This document shows positions 41,845 to 53,277 of a stretch of DNA of 64,000 nt, piece by piece; positions within the stretch are counted from its first letter, which is position 1, and every line of letters begins with the position of its first letter. Under the pieces are notes generated by a model, which had not been told where the DNA came from, searched no databases, and saw nothing but the letters and a program-made list of their open reading frames with translations. Location of the stretch: assembly GCF_036850765.1 (NCBI RefSeq), contig NC_089492.1:71240482-71304481 (forward strand). Reading direction: 5' to 3'. The translations under genes and the position numbers were made by a program. This stretch comes from Saccopteryx bilineata (lineage: Eukaryota > Chordata > Mammalia > Chiroptera > Emballonuridae).

Positions 41845-42590
41845 GGGCCACGGGCCACTCCCCAGCTCCGGCTCAGTGATGGAGGGACAGGGGCCACTCC
41901 CCAGCTCTGGCTCAGTGATGGAGGGACAGGGGCTACTTTCCAGCTCCGGCTCAGTGATGGAGGGACAGGGGCCACTTTCCAGCTCCGGCTCAGTGATGGA
42001 GGGACAGGGGCCACTCCCCAGCTCCGGCTCAGTGATGGGGGGACAGGGGCCACTCCCCAGCGCCGGCTCAGTGATGGGGGGACAGGGGCCACTTTCCAGC
42101 TCCGGCTCAGTGATGGAGGGACAGGAGCCACTCCCCAGCTCCGGCTCAGTGATGGAGGGACAGGGGCCACTCCCCAGCTCTGGCTCAGTGATGGAGGGGC
42201 AGGGGCCACTCCCCAGCTCTGGCTCAGTGATGGGGGCAGGGGCCACTCCCCAGCTCCGGCTCAGTGATGGAGGGACAGGGGCCACTCCCCAGCTCTGGCT
42301 CAGTGATGGAGGGACAGGGGCCACTCCCCAGCACCGGCTCAGTGATGGAGGGACAGAGGCCACTCCCCAGCTCCGGCTCAGTGATGGAGGGACAGGGGCC
42401 ACTCCCCAGCTCCGGCTCAGTGATGGGGGGACAGGGGCCACTCCCCAGCTCTGGCTCAGTGATGGAGGGACAGGGGCCACTCCCTAGCTCCGGCTCAGTG
42501 ATGGGGGGACAGGGGCCACTCCCCACCTCCGGCTCAGTGATGGGGGGACAGGGGCCACTCCCCAGCTCTGGCTCAGTAATGGAGTGAGGT
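41845..42590. repeat. 39-bp minisatellite, about 19 copies
   Basis: The unit contains GGCTCAGTGATGGAGGGACA and GGGGCCACTCCCCAGCTC. GGCTCAG starts recur at 41870, 41909, 41948 and so on every 39 bases to 42570, giving 19 starts, with only one 37-base step (42221 to 42258). Copies differ by single bases (CTCTGG/CTCCGG, GGAGGG/GGGGGG, CTTTCC/CTCCCC). Because 39 is divisible by three and most frames of the unit lack stops, ORFs of 107-351 codons appear on both strands; these should not be annotated as proteins. The unit is G-rich on the plus strand. Confidence 0.97.
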
Positions 42591-44229
42591 TCAGAGTCTC
42601 TTGGAATCTGGCGTGGGAGAGCATTTTGCGTCCAAGTTTCAGTAATCAGAAGTGTTTTTTGCTTAAATAACAGATGTGACTTTTTCACCTTCCTCCTGAC
42701 ATAGCAGTCATGGTTCTAGCAGGAAGCAGGTGGCACCTGCAAACTTAGAAACGGGACATTTTCAAGGCATGGGCAGGATTTGGGCAGCGAGGTCCAGTGC
42801 AGTGCCCTGGGCGCAGTGAGAGGGGGGAGCAGTGGTCACCGGGAACTGGATAGGACCACCGGACTGGACAGGGGTCTGTGGTGGTCACCTTTCATCGCTC
42901 ACAAGTGCCTCTCCTTGGCTAAACCCAACTGTAAACTGAGAAAAAGAACTCCCAGGCGCACAGCTGGGACAGCAGCTCCAGCGAGGATTTGTCGTATCAG
43001 GTTACAGTTCAATAATGTGGCGCTAAATCACCATTCTGCTCAGTCACAGGAGCCTAGGCTTGTCATCTCCGACCTAAAGCTCAACATCACTCCAAAAGTT
43101 CCTCCTTGGTACCAAGTTTATTTACAAGGAGTTGAAATGTACAACAAAATGCCTGATAATATTATTTTTAGCACGAGACGAGACGTTCTCAGCCTCTCAG
43201 CACTATGTAAGTAGAGACAGCAAACACTTTTGGAGCAGATCTTGGTTCAGAAAAGAGTCAATTGAGTGAAGCTCTCTGGCACGCAAGACCTTTGACAAGA
43301 GCCAGACCTGGGCTCCCATCTATGCTTACTTGTCTCTGCCCACAGCAGCAGCATCTTAGCTTCTGTGTGTCTCCCTTTTTCCTCACCCTGGTCCTTTCTG
43401 TCCCTCACCCTCAGGAATGGTTGACGGCACTCCTGCTCATTGAATGAGGTGGCTCCCTCTGTCCTCTGGAGGGAATCTGGAAGGCCTCCTAAGGCTCCTC
43501 TAAGAACTCAAGTCCCATAAAGCCCCTTTCCAGCCCCATCTCCCATTATTTCCCTTCAGATGTGGTTAGCTCTGGCCTTGCCTCTACCATCTCCATGCTG
43601 TGCCGGCTCCAAACTTTCCCTAATTGGTCCCAGGAGAAGAAAAGTCCACTTCTTCTGGATCCTCACAGCACTTTCCTCGTGCCCCTCTTCTCTGGCAGTG
43701 ATCGCATTTCATGTTGTTTTATCATTTTCAAGGACTGTGTTTGTGTCTCCTCCGCCAGACAGCATACAGAGTGAGTCTTACACCTGGGTTTGGCATCTCT
43801 GCATCTGCCTCATTCCTGTCTCGGATGGGTAGCTTCTGAATAAGTTTTTTAAATTGATTAATTCTGCTGGGTTCAGTTGGAAATGCAGACCAAACTGGGA
43901 TCTTGGTCCAACTCTGTATTGGAATTATAGCTAGGGTTGATGTTGAACATCAGTTATTCTTCAGATCTTTTATAAATCAGGCCAAATTATGGGACCAGCT
44001 GTTTAGCTTTTAGGACATGAACAATTATACACTCAATTCTAATGTGTGTTTGTGCTGGGGTGTGTGTGTGGTTGTGTTCCCTATACATCTGAGCAAGTCT
44101 CTGACACTGTGTATTCTACAATTCAACTTAATTCTGACACTGTCTACATGAAGATAGCAGCCGGTTCCACAGGTTAAAGGCTCAGTCCCAAAACAGACTG
44201 CCCTGCCCCCCTCAGACAATGATTGCCAG
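42591..44229. other. Unique sequence with candidate conserved block
   Basis: No recognised repeat or gene. The segment 42950-43215 is unusually free of repeat signatures and contains an open frame (42780-43214) that lacks a domain; see findings. No exon is called. Confidence 0.4.
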
Positions 44230-44720
44230 TCTAGGTTGTCGTCTGTGTTTCTGACCCACTGGCTCTAGATCAGAGGTTTTCACCACCCCTTCTTTGGGCT
44301 CACTCAGTTTGCTAGAGTGGCTCACAGAACTTGGAGAAACATTTTAATTACTCCATCACTGGTTTCCTATAGAGAGATATAGCTGAGGAACAGCCAGATA
44401 GATGGAAGAGGTGCATAGGACAAGGCATGAAGAAAGGGTGGGGAGCGTCCATGCCCTGAGTGCTCCAGTCTCCTTGAATCTCCATGTTTTTACCAACCAT
44501 AAAACTCTCTGAGCCCAGCCCTTTAGGGTTTTTATGGAGGCTTCATTACAGAGGCATAATTAATTAAGTCATTGGCCATTGGTGATTGAACTCAGTCTCC
44601 CCAGAGGTCCTCTTCCCTCCCCAGAGGTCCGTGGGGTGGGATTGAAAGTTTCAACCCTCTATTCATATGGTTGACTCTACTGTCAACCAGCCCCCATCCT
44701 TAGAGACTTTCCAAAAGTCA
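44230..44720. repeat. Ancient LTR-like repeat, family not identified
   Basis: 'GCTCACAGAACTTGGAGAAAC', 'CTGAGGAACAGCCAGATAGATGG', 'GGTTTTTATGGAGGCTTCATTACA' and 'CATTGGCCATTGGTGATTGAACTCA' are familiar from an old mammalian LTR whose name I cannot give with confidence. Confidence 0.5.
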
Positions 44721-44790
44721 CCTCATTCATGTAACAAAAGACAAATTCAATTCCAAGGGGTTTAGGAGTTCTATGTCAGAAAGCGGAATA

Positions 44791-45121
44791 GCCCTGGCCG
44801 GTTGGCTCAGTGGTAGAGCGTCGGCCTGGCGTGCGGAAGTCCCCGGTTCGATTCCCGGCCAGGGCACACAGGAGAAGCACCCATCTGCTTCTCCACCCCT
44901 CCCCCTCTCCTTCCTCTCTGTCTCTCTCTTCCTTTCCTGCAGCGTGACCAGAGCGACGCTCCGGAGGGGCAGAGCATCGCCTCCTGGTGGGCAGAGCATC
45001 GCCCCTGGTGGGCGTGCCGGGTGGATCCCGGTTGGGCGCATGCGGGAGTCTGTCTGACTGTCTCTCCCTGTTTCCAGCTTCAGAAAAAATAAATAAATAA
45101 AAAATAAAAAAGAAAAAAGAA
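44791..45121 (+). repeat. tRNA-derived bat SINE (type A), internally deleted
   Basis: Near-consensus head and B box (CGGTTCGATTCCCGGCCAGG). The ~75-base body part containing the 'AAGATGGCCCGGGCGC' segment is missing between CTTTCCTGCAG and CGTGACCAGAGCGACG. The (AAAT)n/A-rich tail is followed by AGAAAGCGGAAT (45122), which duplicates AGAAAGCGGAAT at 44778-44789. Confidence 0.93.
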
Positions 45122-45133
45122 AGAAAGCGGAAT

Positions 45134-45795
45134 GAAGACCAAATATTTCTTATAACTCATAGTATCACAGTCATCCTTGAAAGGACTGGACTCTCCCAGC
45201 TTTTCTGGTCCAAGCCCCAATCAGAAGGGAGCATCAGTGATTGGGGATCAGTCTGGGCTCTACAGCGGGTGCCCCTTTGGATTCAGCATGTTCTTTCTGA
45301 CAGTGATGTCTGTTGTGTATGTGACAACTGTGTTTATATTTTCTTTAAGCTACTTTGCCAAAGAGGCAGGAGGGAGGTGGGGAGTAGCACAAATAGTAAA
45401 TGGCCAATTGGATGGCAGATGAAGTGAGAAGGGATGGGAGACAAGTGCCAAACAGCCAGGACCAAGTGCTTATCTTCAAGTGGGGAATGAGGGTCACCCT
45501 CTCTGCTGTGACTGATGATTTGTGACCAACGTGCTAGAGGCCTCCAGGTGCTGGGCTCATGGCTTTGCTCGCCTCTCCTGTTACTTGCTCATCTCCTCCA
45601 CATTTCCAGGATCCACTGGGGAAATAAAAAGTGTGAGTTGCAGGCTCTATCCTTTGTGGTGTTTGTGATCTACTTGGGAGAGGGTAATGTTTCAGGTTGA
45701 AATAGGCATGGGAAATATCTGTAATATAAAACAACACTGAGCAAAGAAGAGTACCATAAGGAGAACCTAGCAACAACATATTGGTGGTTCTAAGG

Positions 45796-45842
<47 letters not shown>

Positions 45843-46665
45843 TAAACATTGATTTAAGCTACTCCTCTTCAAGACATGACCTGATTTCCAGAAGTTTTTA
45901 AACTTCTCTGAATAACTCAATAAATAAAAATCATACCGCAAGTCAGAATATCTTTGATGTTAACTCATCCTCTGATTTCTCTAGCTGTGTGGCTTATTTA
46001 GGGCCTCTTTTCTAGGACTCAATAAGACTTATAACAAAACCTAAAGGACAGGAAACAGTGGTTCACTGGAGAAATTCAAAATTGTCTTATTCGGGTGAAA
46101 ATATGAGATGTAAAGTATGGAAACTATTTTAGGATTCAGAGGCACAGGCACCTGGTCCTGCATATTGCAGATGAAACCTGGAGCAGTTTTGTGCTTCTGG
46201 CCAGAAAGATCCATGAATGACCATTAACAGATGACATAGGCTGGTGCAAAGGCCACTGGAGATGCTTATTTTCCAGCAAGAACGGACAAGGTGTCCAGGT
46301 GATTACTGAAACTAGCAAGAATTTAAAATGATCGGTACTTCCAAAGACGTCATGAAAATCTATAAAAAGTTTTCGTACATGTATCTTAATCAACAGCTAC
46401 AGCCTGAGTTCTAAACTTGGAAGCCCTCGGGGTTTGCAGTGTGACTCTGGCTGGTTCATCTTCCTCCTGTCCCACATCACTCTCTTTGAAATAATTACAC
46501 TAATATTATCTATCTCATTGGAACATCGAGCTCCAAGACAAAGGAAATGTTCTCATGATTAGTGGGCCTAATTCCCATGTATTTAAAACGGACCATAAAT
46601 GTTTAACTAAATGAAGGGAACATGCAGACATCAGACTGTTAGGAGCTAGGTGTCCCGTGTGGATT
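45134..46665. other. Unique non-coding sequence
   Basis: Contains the (CA)n tract at 45804-45840 and no other recognised element. Confidence 0.4.
45804..45840. repeat. (CA)18 microsatellite
   Basis: Uninterrupted CA repeat of 37 bases. Confidence 0.97.
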
Positions 46666-46673
46666 GTCTAGCC

Positions 46674-47002
46674 CAGGGGTCTCCAAACTATGGCCTGCGG
46701 GCCGCATGCGGCCCCCTGAGGCCATTTATCTGGCCCCCACCGCACTTCCGGAAGGGGCACCTCTTTCATTGGTGGTCAGTGAGAGGAGCATAGTTCCCAT
46801 TGAAATACTGGTCAGTTTGTTGATTTAAATTTACTTCTTCTTTATTTTAAATATTGTATTTGTTCCCATTTTGTTTTTTTACTTTAAAATAAGATATGTG
46901 CAGTGTGCATAGGGATTTGTTCATAGGTTTTTTATAGTCCGGCCCTCCAACGGTCTGAGGGACAGTGAACTGGCCCCCTGTGTAAAAAGTTTGGGGACCC
47001 TG
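46674..47002. mobile_element. Non-autonomous hAT DNA transposon, 329 bp
   Basis: Terminal inverted repeats CAGGGGTCTCCAAACT (start) and AGTTTGGGGACCCTG (end). The 8-bp target duplication GTCTAGCC/GTCTAACC (46666-46673 and 47003-47010) has one mismatch. It lacks coding capacity, so it is a MITE moved by a hAT transposase in trans. The interior contains GGCCGCATGCGGCCCCCTGA, with a self-complementary GGCCGCATGCGGCC core. Confidence 0.93.
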
Positions 47003-47010
47003 GTCTAACC

Positions 47011-48992
47011 TGACAGGTTCACTGTGCTGTGTGTTTCTCCTCTGTTTCCCTAAGTGGGATTTAGAACCTGGCCTTCAGCTGAGTTCATGTTTCCTTCCCC
47101 TCAGTTCTGCTCTAACCACCCCTCCTTCCATTTCCCACTGAGGTCACTTTCTCTGCCTCTGTCCCTGGCTCTTCCTCCTCCTCCCACTCCTAGGTGAGTG
47201 ATCCCAGAATAAGGAGTCCCCTAGTTCCATGTCCCGGGCACCTCCATCAACCCCTCAGGACCCCTCAGTTGTCAGGAGCTGTGGGCTCCTCCTGGGACTT
47301 CCGGGGTACACCTCAGCTTTGCCTTGTTTCTTGGGGAGCTTTACCCTGGTAGCTATACCAGCCTAGACCCCCTTTGGTACAGTTGGGAAACTGCAATAAT
47401 TCAGAGGTAATTTTTACTTGAAAATAAGAGGAAAGATGAAAAAAAGATTAGTTGAATTTATAGATTCTAAATCTGGATGCTAACTTAAGTCATAGATTTG
47501 CCTGTTGGCACAATTTCTGGGCACCTCTTTCTGGGACCTTTTCCTCTGCAGTCTGGGCTGGGGTGGATGCTCATCTTGGCTACCTGACTTTTTGTGCCTT
47601 ATGGCTTCCAGATGGCCCCACTGCTGGGTCCAGGGAGACTGAACTATTCTTGAGCTTGTTTTTTCGTTCAGTCCCTCCTCTTGACTCCAGTCTGTGGCTC
47701 TCTAGAGCTCTGCAAATTCTCTTATTCAAAACAACACCCAACGCTTCTGTTGATAACCTTAACCTTCTTTACTCCTGGCCCCGTGTATGTGTCCTGTGGC
47801 ATACAAACAAAGGCAAAGTAATTGCTAGAGTAGCTTCCAGCTTAGTGAGAAAGAAGGACAATAGCCATAGGTTGCAAAAGAATGGGGCAAATGCTTTATT
47901 AGATACTTGTCTTTGTTTTTCGGTCTTCCATCATCCAGACCTCCTTTCTGTTCTTGAGGATGTGCCCAGATGGTGTCATCAACACCAGGCAGGGCCTTCC
48001 TTTACCACCTGTAAACTCTAGGAATTCTCCCCAGCTGTACAGGTGCAGGTCTGAGAGCCTGTTCAGCCAGTCCAGTGCTCCTGCCTGGATTTCAAATCCG
48101 AATGGAGAGAGAGAAAGATGCAGGGATTGTTGAGAAATGTTTTTAAGGTGGTAGCTTGGCATTGCATTTGGTTTCAGCTCATTTTCCAGTGTTCTCCAGC
48201 CTTCCAGGGAGTTCCAATTCTCTATCTCTTCCAATATATATTTACTTTCTCCTTAGGTTATTTAGGGGTTTTTTCCTTTTAAAACCAATTGCTGCAGACT
48301 TAATAATGAGGTGCATGTTGCAGACCCCAGGTCCTTGAGGGAGGAGTAGGGTCACGAAGGTTCCTTTAGGATTATTCATGGGATTCCGACAACTCCTTGA
48401 TATGAAGTTGCAAATATTAATTAAATCATTGTCCATTGTCACCTGTAATGAAAGCACTCTGTGAAGACAAGACTGGGGGGTCACTTTATTGCTGGCACAG
48501 AACAAGTAATGAAGGTCTGAGAACTCTAGAGTTGTGGTGGAATGCTTTCTTCTATTCCATATAGCACTAGAAAGCCCAAGGAAAGAGCAGTAATATGTAA
48601 ATTATAAACCCTAATATGTAAATCCTCAGCTGAAGGCAAAGACGGACACCCCCTCCGTGACTGCATGTGATCTCACTAAAAATTCTCCTCCCACTTGAAG
48701 CTGAAGGGTTCAGGTCGCCCCACACCACATTCAAAGTGCATGTAAGTTGCTGAGTTACAACATTAGTCAAAGCTACAACTTTGTAATTATAAGTTTATAT
48801 TAATGTGACGATTAGTTCTCTTTGATAAATTATAGATTTCCCCCCATATACATAAGCTAAACTTTGAATGGTTTTTTAATAAATCCACTATAATAACAAA
48901 ATGGCTACAGGTTTGTTAATCTCTTACACAGTGGCTTTCAATTTTTTTTATTACCGTACAGTTACTATAAGAAATATTTTTTGTCTTAATCC
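47011..48992. other. Unique non-coding sequence, no supported gene
   Basis: The ORFs at 47563-48021 (plus) and 47899-48234 (minus) overlap each other and show no domain. A possible L2-like tail at about 48400-48530 was too weak to call. Confidence 0.4.
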
Positions 48993-48994
48993 AG

Positions 48995-48997
<3 letters not shown>

Positions 48998-49028
<31 letters not shown>
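48998..49028. repeat. (AC)n microsatellite
   Basis: About 15 AC units. Confidence 0.95.
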
Positions 49029-49029
<1 letters not shown>

Positions 49030-50104
49030 CTTGATACAACTGAAGAAAAGGTGTGATGAAACAGTATTTACCTTTATTATAAGCAAAATGTTCTATTTTA
49101 TTCTCTTCTGTTTAAAAAGACCCTGCTTACAATTAACCAAACTGAAAAACACTGTGCTATGGAAAGAACTAGGATGAGGATGTGAGGAAGGGAAGGTCTG
49201 AAGTCGCAGAGAGGTAGCTGGGCTCTCAGACCCCCAGGGAGCCCTCCTTGCCACTCAGAGAAGCAGCCCAGCATCCTATGCAATGGGGGGGGGGAGGGGA
49301 CATTCCCTTGCTGGAGGGCTCTATAACTCCCTCCTAACCTGAAGCCATTCTTCTCAGGTTTTAGCAGTCACTAGGCCCGCACCCCCACTATCCGGTCTCC
49401 AAGCCTGTAACCTGAGCCAGGTCTCAGCATGCTCGGGGAGGCTGATAAGTCCGGAAGGGAAGGCTTCCCTAACAAAGAATTATAGGACTTGGTTAATTTC
49501 TAGCGTCAAAAACCTGGGGAATGTTTGTAGAAATGAATTCTGATGGGATGCTTTCCAACCAAGAAGGAAGAGATCTAATTTTAAGCCAAACTGAATGTAT
49601 TGGTAAGGCTGGGCTTCCCAGAGATTCTGGAGTCTGTGCGATAGTTTCAGCAGCCAAGAATCATTCCAATTTTTAGCTTGATTAGTTGATAAACAAACAA
49701 ACAAAAAACACACAACCCAAAAAACAAAAAAACTGACTTCCAGTAGCAGCAGCTCACAGCAAATGAAACGATGTGCTAAACATCTTTTGAAAGCACGTAG
49801 AGAAGGAATTCTAAAGAGCTAGGCATGACCTGATCATGTGTAATGTGTCAATCACCACCTAATTATGCCCCTCAGAAAGGCACAGAGGCCCCTCCCTTTG
49901 CAATACCTTGAGAAATACACTGTTGAGGGAACACTGGCTCTTTGAGAAACTCTTCAGTGACTGTTCTCTGAAGGTGAGAATTGCTTATGCAGATGTTGTT
50001 GAATTCAGAGGGGAGATGAGGGGCTTAGATGCAAACTGAGCATGCCCCACCATGCTAATCAACACTAATCAGCAGAATGTCTAGTGCTGCCCTTTGCTCC
50101 CTAC
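49029..50104. other. Unique non-coding sequence
   Basis: No recognised gene. Has a G-run near 49286 and a CAAA-rich run near 49692-49730. Confidence 0.4.
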
Positions 50105-50290
50105 CATTAAGAGAGACAACAAGATATTTACTGAATGTCCTCTCTTGGTGTGCCAGTCACCAAATCCTCTTAACACTCTGAGGTCACCACTCTTACTGAT
50201 GATCTCCATTTTACAGATGAAAGAAGTGAATCACTGAGGCTCAGATCTCATGGCTTCTAAGCTGTGGAACAAGGGTTCTGTCCCTGAGCA
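50105..50290 (-). repeat. MIR remnant
   Basis: 'CCTCTTAACACTCTGAGGTCACC', 'GATCTCCATTTTACAGATGAAAG' and 'CACTGAGGCTCAGATC' match reversed MIR. Confidence 0.75.
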
Positions 50291-51635
50291 GGTTGGTTCC
50301 AGAGTCAGGGCCACACTATTCAAAGCTTGATTCTGGGGGCAACCTGTGCTGAGGGTGGGCTTGCCATGAAATCATTGAAGCTTAAGCTGCAGGCTCCGAC
50401 TTCTGCGTGGGTCCTTTCCCAGGTCCTGGAATGGACTTACATTCTATACAATTTGCAAAATAACTTGTTTTGGTTGCAATTTGTTAAGACTGCTTTCTTT
50501 CTACTCTACTTCTGGATCTCAGGTCCCCTGGTGTCTGGTGATGTTGGAGGGGCTGTGGGCATTTTGGGGATTGGGCTAAGGGGAAGTCATGTAGTTTAGT
50601 TTATTCATGTAGATGTATTTCTGCGGTTTATAGTCATAATTGATGTCATGAAACTGACATCAGTATTCTGGTTTTAAGCTGCAGAGTTAGATATCCTGCC
50701 CACCTGTGATGGTGCCCTGTGGAGCCCGACAGAGGAAGTGGGATGTAGAGGGTAACCAGGTCTGAGGTGGAGCCAGAGCTCAATTAGGAGCTGGCGCTAT
50801 GGAAAGTTCTTCCAATCATCAGATGCCTATAATTAGAAGACGATTCAGTTGTCATAGATGCTCCATGTGTTGTGTCGGCTGCGACTCCTGGAGACTCTAT
50901 GCATGAGTGATGCCCATAAGTGTCCTGTCCTCAACAGCCCTGCGCAGCCCCTGTAGACTCTTTTGTATGCCTGTGGTGTCTTTAATAGAGTCAGTCCATC
51001 ACATATTTATTTATTTTTATAGCTTATTGGTCAAAATATGAAAGTTCTCTTCTGTTAGGGATATCCTTGAAAATATGACATATATAATTATAAATGCAAC
51101 ATCAACCTTTTTCTTTTGGGACACATTGTTCAAAATATAGTTCATCAGAATTCCTGTGCTTGAAGGGTATAACTTCAGAAGTCTATGTGTGAGGACCTAT
51201 ATTTAATGGAGAGTTGTCTGCCTGAGACATGCAGGCGGGGAGGGTTTACCTAGCAGTTCCCAGACCAAGGGTTGCTCTGTGGGCTGTAACTTCCTCAAAT
51301 ATTCTGGGGCTTGGTATGAGGCGGATGGTGGAACACATTCCTGCCAGAAATGCAACGGAGGCAGAGAAGTCCCTGACAGAAAGCAAGGGATACCCCGTGG
51401 CCTTGCTCCCAGATTACTGCTAACAGAAACAGTTAGAAGGAAAAAGTAGACTGACAGGGTGTGGAATCCAAGAGGTGTCCCACATGCTAGTCACAGAGTG
51501 TCATCATTCCAAAGATGGTGTAGGATTAGTCTCTGCACAAGAAAATTGAAATACCCTGAAATCTCACAGTTCAGACAGGAAGGAAACTGATGAAGCTTTT
51601 AAAAAATTTAACCAATTCTAAAATGAAATGAAAAC
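50291..51635. other. Unique non-coding sequence
   Basis: No recognised gene; AT-rich between 50990 and 51150. Confidence 0.4.
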
Positions 51636-51636
51636 A

Positions 51637-51805
51637 ATTTGGTTGGAGCATCGTCCTTGATATGCCAAGGTTGTGGGTTCAATCCCTGGTCAGGGCACAT
51701 GCAAGAATCAATCACTGAATGCATAAATAAGTGGAACAACAAATCGATGTTTCTCTTTTTTTCTCTCTAAAATCAATCAATAAATTAAAATAAAACTTTC
51801 AATAA
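51637..51805 (+). repeat. VES-like tRNA-derived SINE, head partly lost
   Basis: 'TTGGTTGGAGCATCGTCC', 'AAGGTTGTGGGTTCAATCCC', 'TGGTCAGGGCACATGCAAGA', 'GTGGAACAACAAATCGATG' and 'TCTCTCTAAAATCAATCAAT' match the VES SINE as I remember it. The first part of the tRNA head is missing. Confidence 0.82.
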
Positions 51806-51885
51806 TAAAAAAATTGACCAACCATGCTACAGAAAATAATGAAAAAAAATTTTTTTTTTGTATAGAAAAATGTTCTTAAAAAAAA

Positions 51886-52250
51886 ATTAAGTGAAAGCAG
51901 AGGACGCAGAGAGACAGATTCCCGCATATGCCCCGACCTGGGTCCACTTGGCTAATCCCCTATGGGCCGATGCTCTGCCCTTCTGAGGCGTTGCTCTGTT
52001 GCTTGGCAACAGAGCTATTTTTTTAGCACCTGTGGTGGAAGCCAAGGAGTCATCCTTAGCATCCAGGGCCAACTGGTTTGAGCCAATCAAGCCATGGCTG
52101 CAGGAGGGGAGTATATATATATAGAGAGAGGGGAGGTAGAGGGGTGGAGAAGTAGGTGGTTTCTTCTCCTGCATGTCCTGACTGGGAATCGAACCTGGGA
52201 CATTCATGGGCCAGTTGAACCCCCCACCACTGAGCCACCTGGCCAGGGCC
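51886..52250 (-). repeat. tRNA-derived bat SINE (type A), diverged
   Basis: Minus-strand type A body with 'GACAGATTCCCGCATATGCC', 'GAGCCAATCAAGCCATGGCTGC', B-box side 'CTGGGAATCGAACCTGGG' and head 'TGAGCCACCTGGCCAGGGCC'. Confidence 0.85.
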
Positions 52251-53060
52251 TGAAATAGTCATCATAGAAGATTATATAGCCAGAAAATTTTAGGGAAAAA
52301 AACAGAGAAATGGGTAGGAATCTGTTGTGGGTAGTATTCATCAGCTTTCTTAAAAATAGCACTTTGTTTAGCATTTGTACCTAATATTATGTTATTAGTC
52401 ATTTGTACTGTTTTTTTGTAAAGTGGCTCCTTCCCAGTTTCCCAAGCACAGACCCCACTAACTCTGGGTTTGCCTGTGTGTGTGTCATGCCAAGGAGTGG
52501 GGGAGGCTGCCAGCTGTGTGAGGGGCCTGGACCAGGGCTCTGGCCCACCTAGGGGCAGCACAGACACCTGGACTGCAGCCATGCTCCTGGCTCAGCCAGT
52601 GCGCTGCTTTTAACAGGAAATGATGCCATTGATTAATTACACATTTCCTCCACTACACCTGAAATTCTACCAGCAGCACAAAATTTATCTGTTGTGAACC
52701 AGCCGAGAACTTTCCCAGCATTTTCAGTGTTATTATTTTTTAAAAAAGTAAATATGCTCAAAGCTTCCCCAAATTGCTTACAAACTCAGCTTTGTAATAT
52801 AGGCTGTTTGTTCATGACTGTGTGTGGGTGTATGCACATGTGTGTATACACACACATAGATTTCCATATGTAAACTCATCAGGCTTTCCTTTCCCGTGTG
52901 TGCAAATATATCTTTTAATTTAAGTGCTAAAGAGAGAGCCTCTTTGCAGAGGGTAAACTGCATAGTCAGCCCTCAGCCTGTGAGACTATAAGTGATAATT
53001 GGCTGAACCAAAGTGTAGGCACTGATTCTGATTCCCTCAGATTCATAAGGCAGCTTTTTT
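52251..53060. other. Unique non-coding sequence
   Basis: No recognised gene or repeat. Confidence 0.4.
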
Positions 53061-53061
53061 T

Positions 53062-53277
53062 TAAATTTTAATTTATTATTATTATTTATTTATTTTTAAT
53101 ATATATATTTATTTATTCATTTTAGAGAGGGGAGAGAGAGAGAGAGGGAGGGAGGGAGGAGCAGGAAGCATCAATTGCCATATGTGCCTTGACCAGACAA
53201 GTGCAGGGTTTTGAACCGGCGACCTCAGCGTTCCAGGTTGACGCTTTATCCACTGCACCATCACAGGTCAGGCCACA
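53062..53277 (-). repeat. tRNA-related SINE (type C)
   Basis: A T-rich tail, 'GAGGGAGGGAGGGAGGAGC', 'CCATATGTGCCTTGACCAGAC', 'GTTTTGAACCGGCGACCTCAG' and 'ATCACAGGTCAGGCC' are the minus-strand type C SINE. Confidence 0.85.

Noticed and set aside
41845..42590. CRISPR-like array
   Set aside because: Units are contiguous 39-bp tandem repeats with no unique spacers, and the DNA is mammalian.
41432..42688. Long ORFs (351, 224, 159 and 154 codons) that look like repetitive proteins
   Set aside because: They owe their length to a 39-bp tandem array, are open simultaneously on both strands and in several frames, and have no start context or domain.
47563..48234. Overlapping 152- and 111-codon ORFs as genes
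   Set aside because: No domain, no homologue recognised, both strands open at once; more likely chance.
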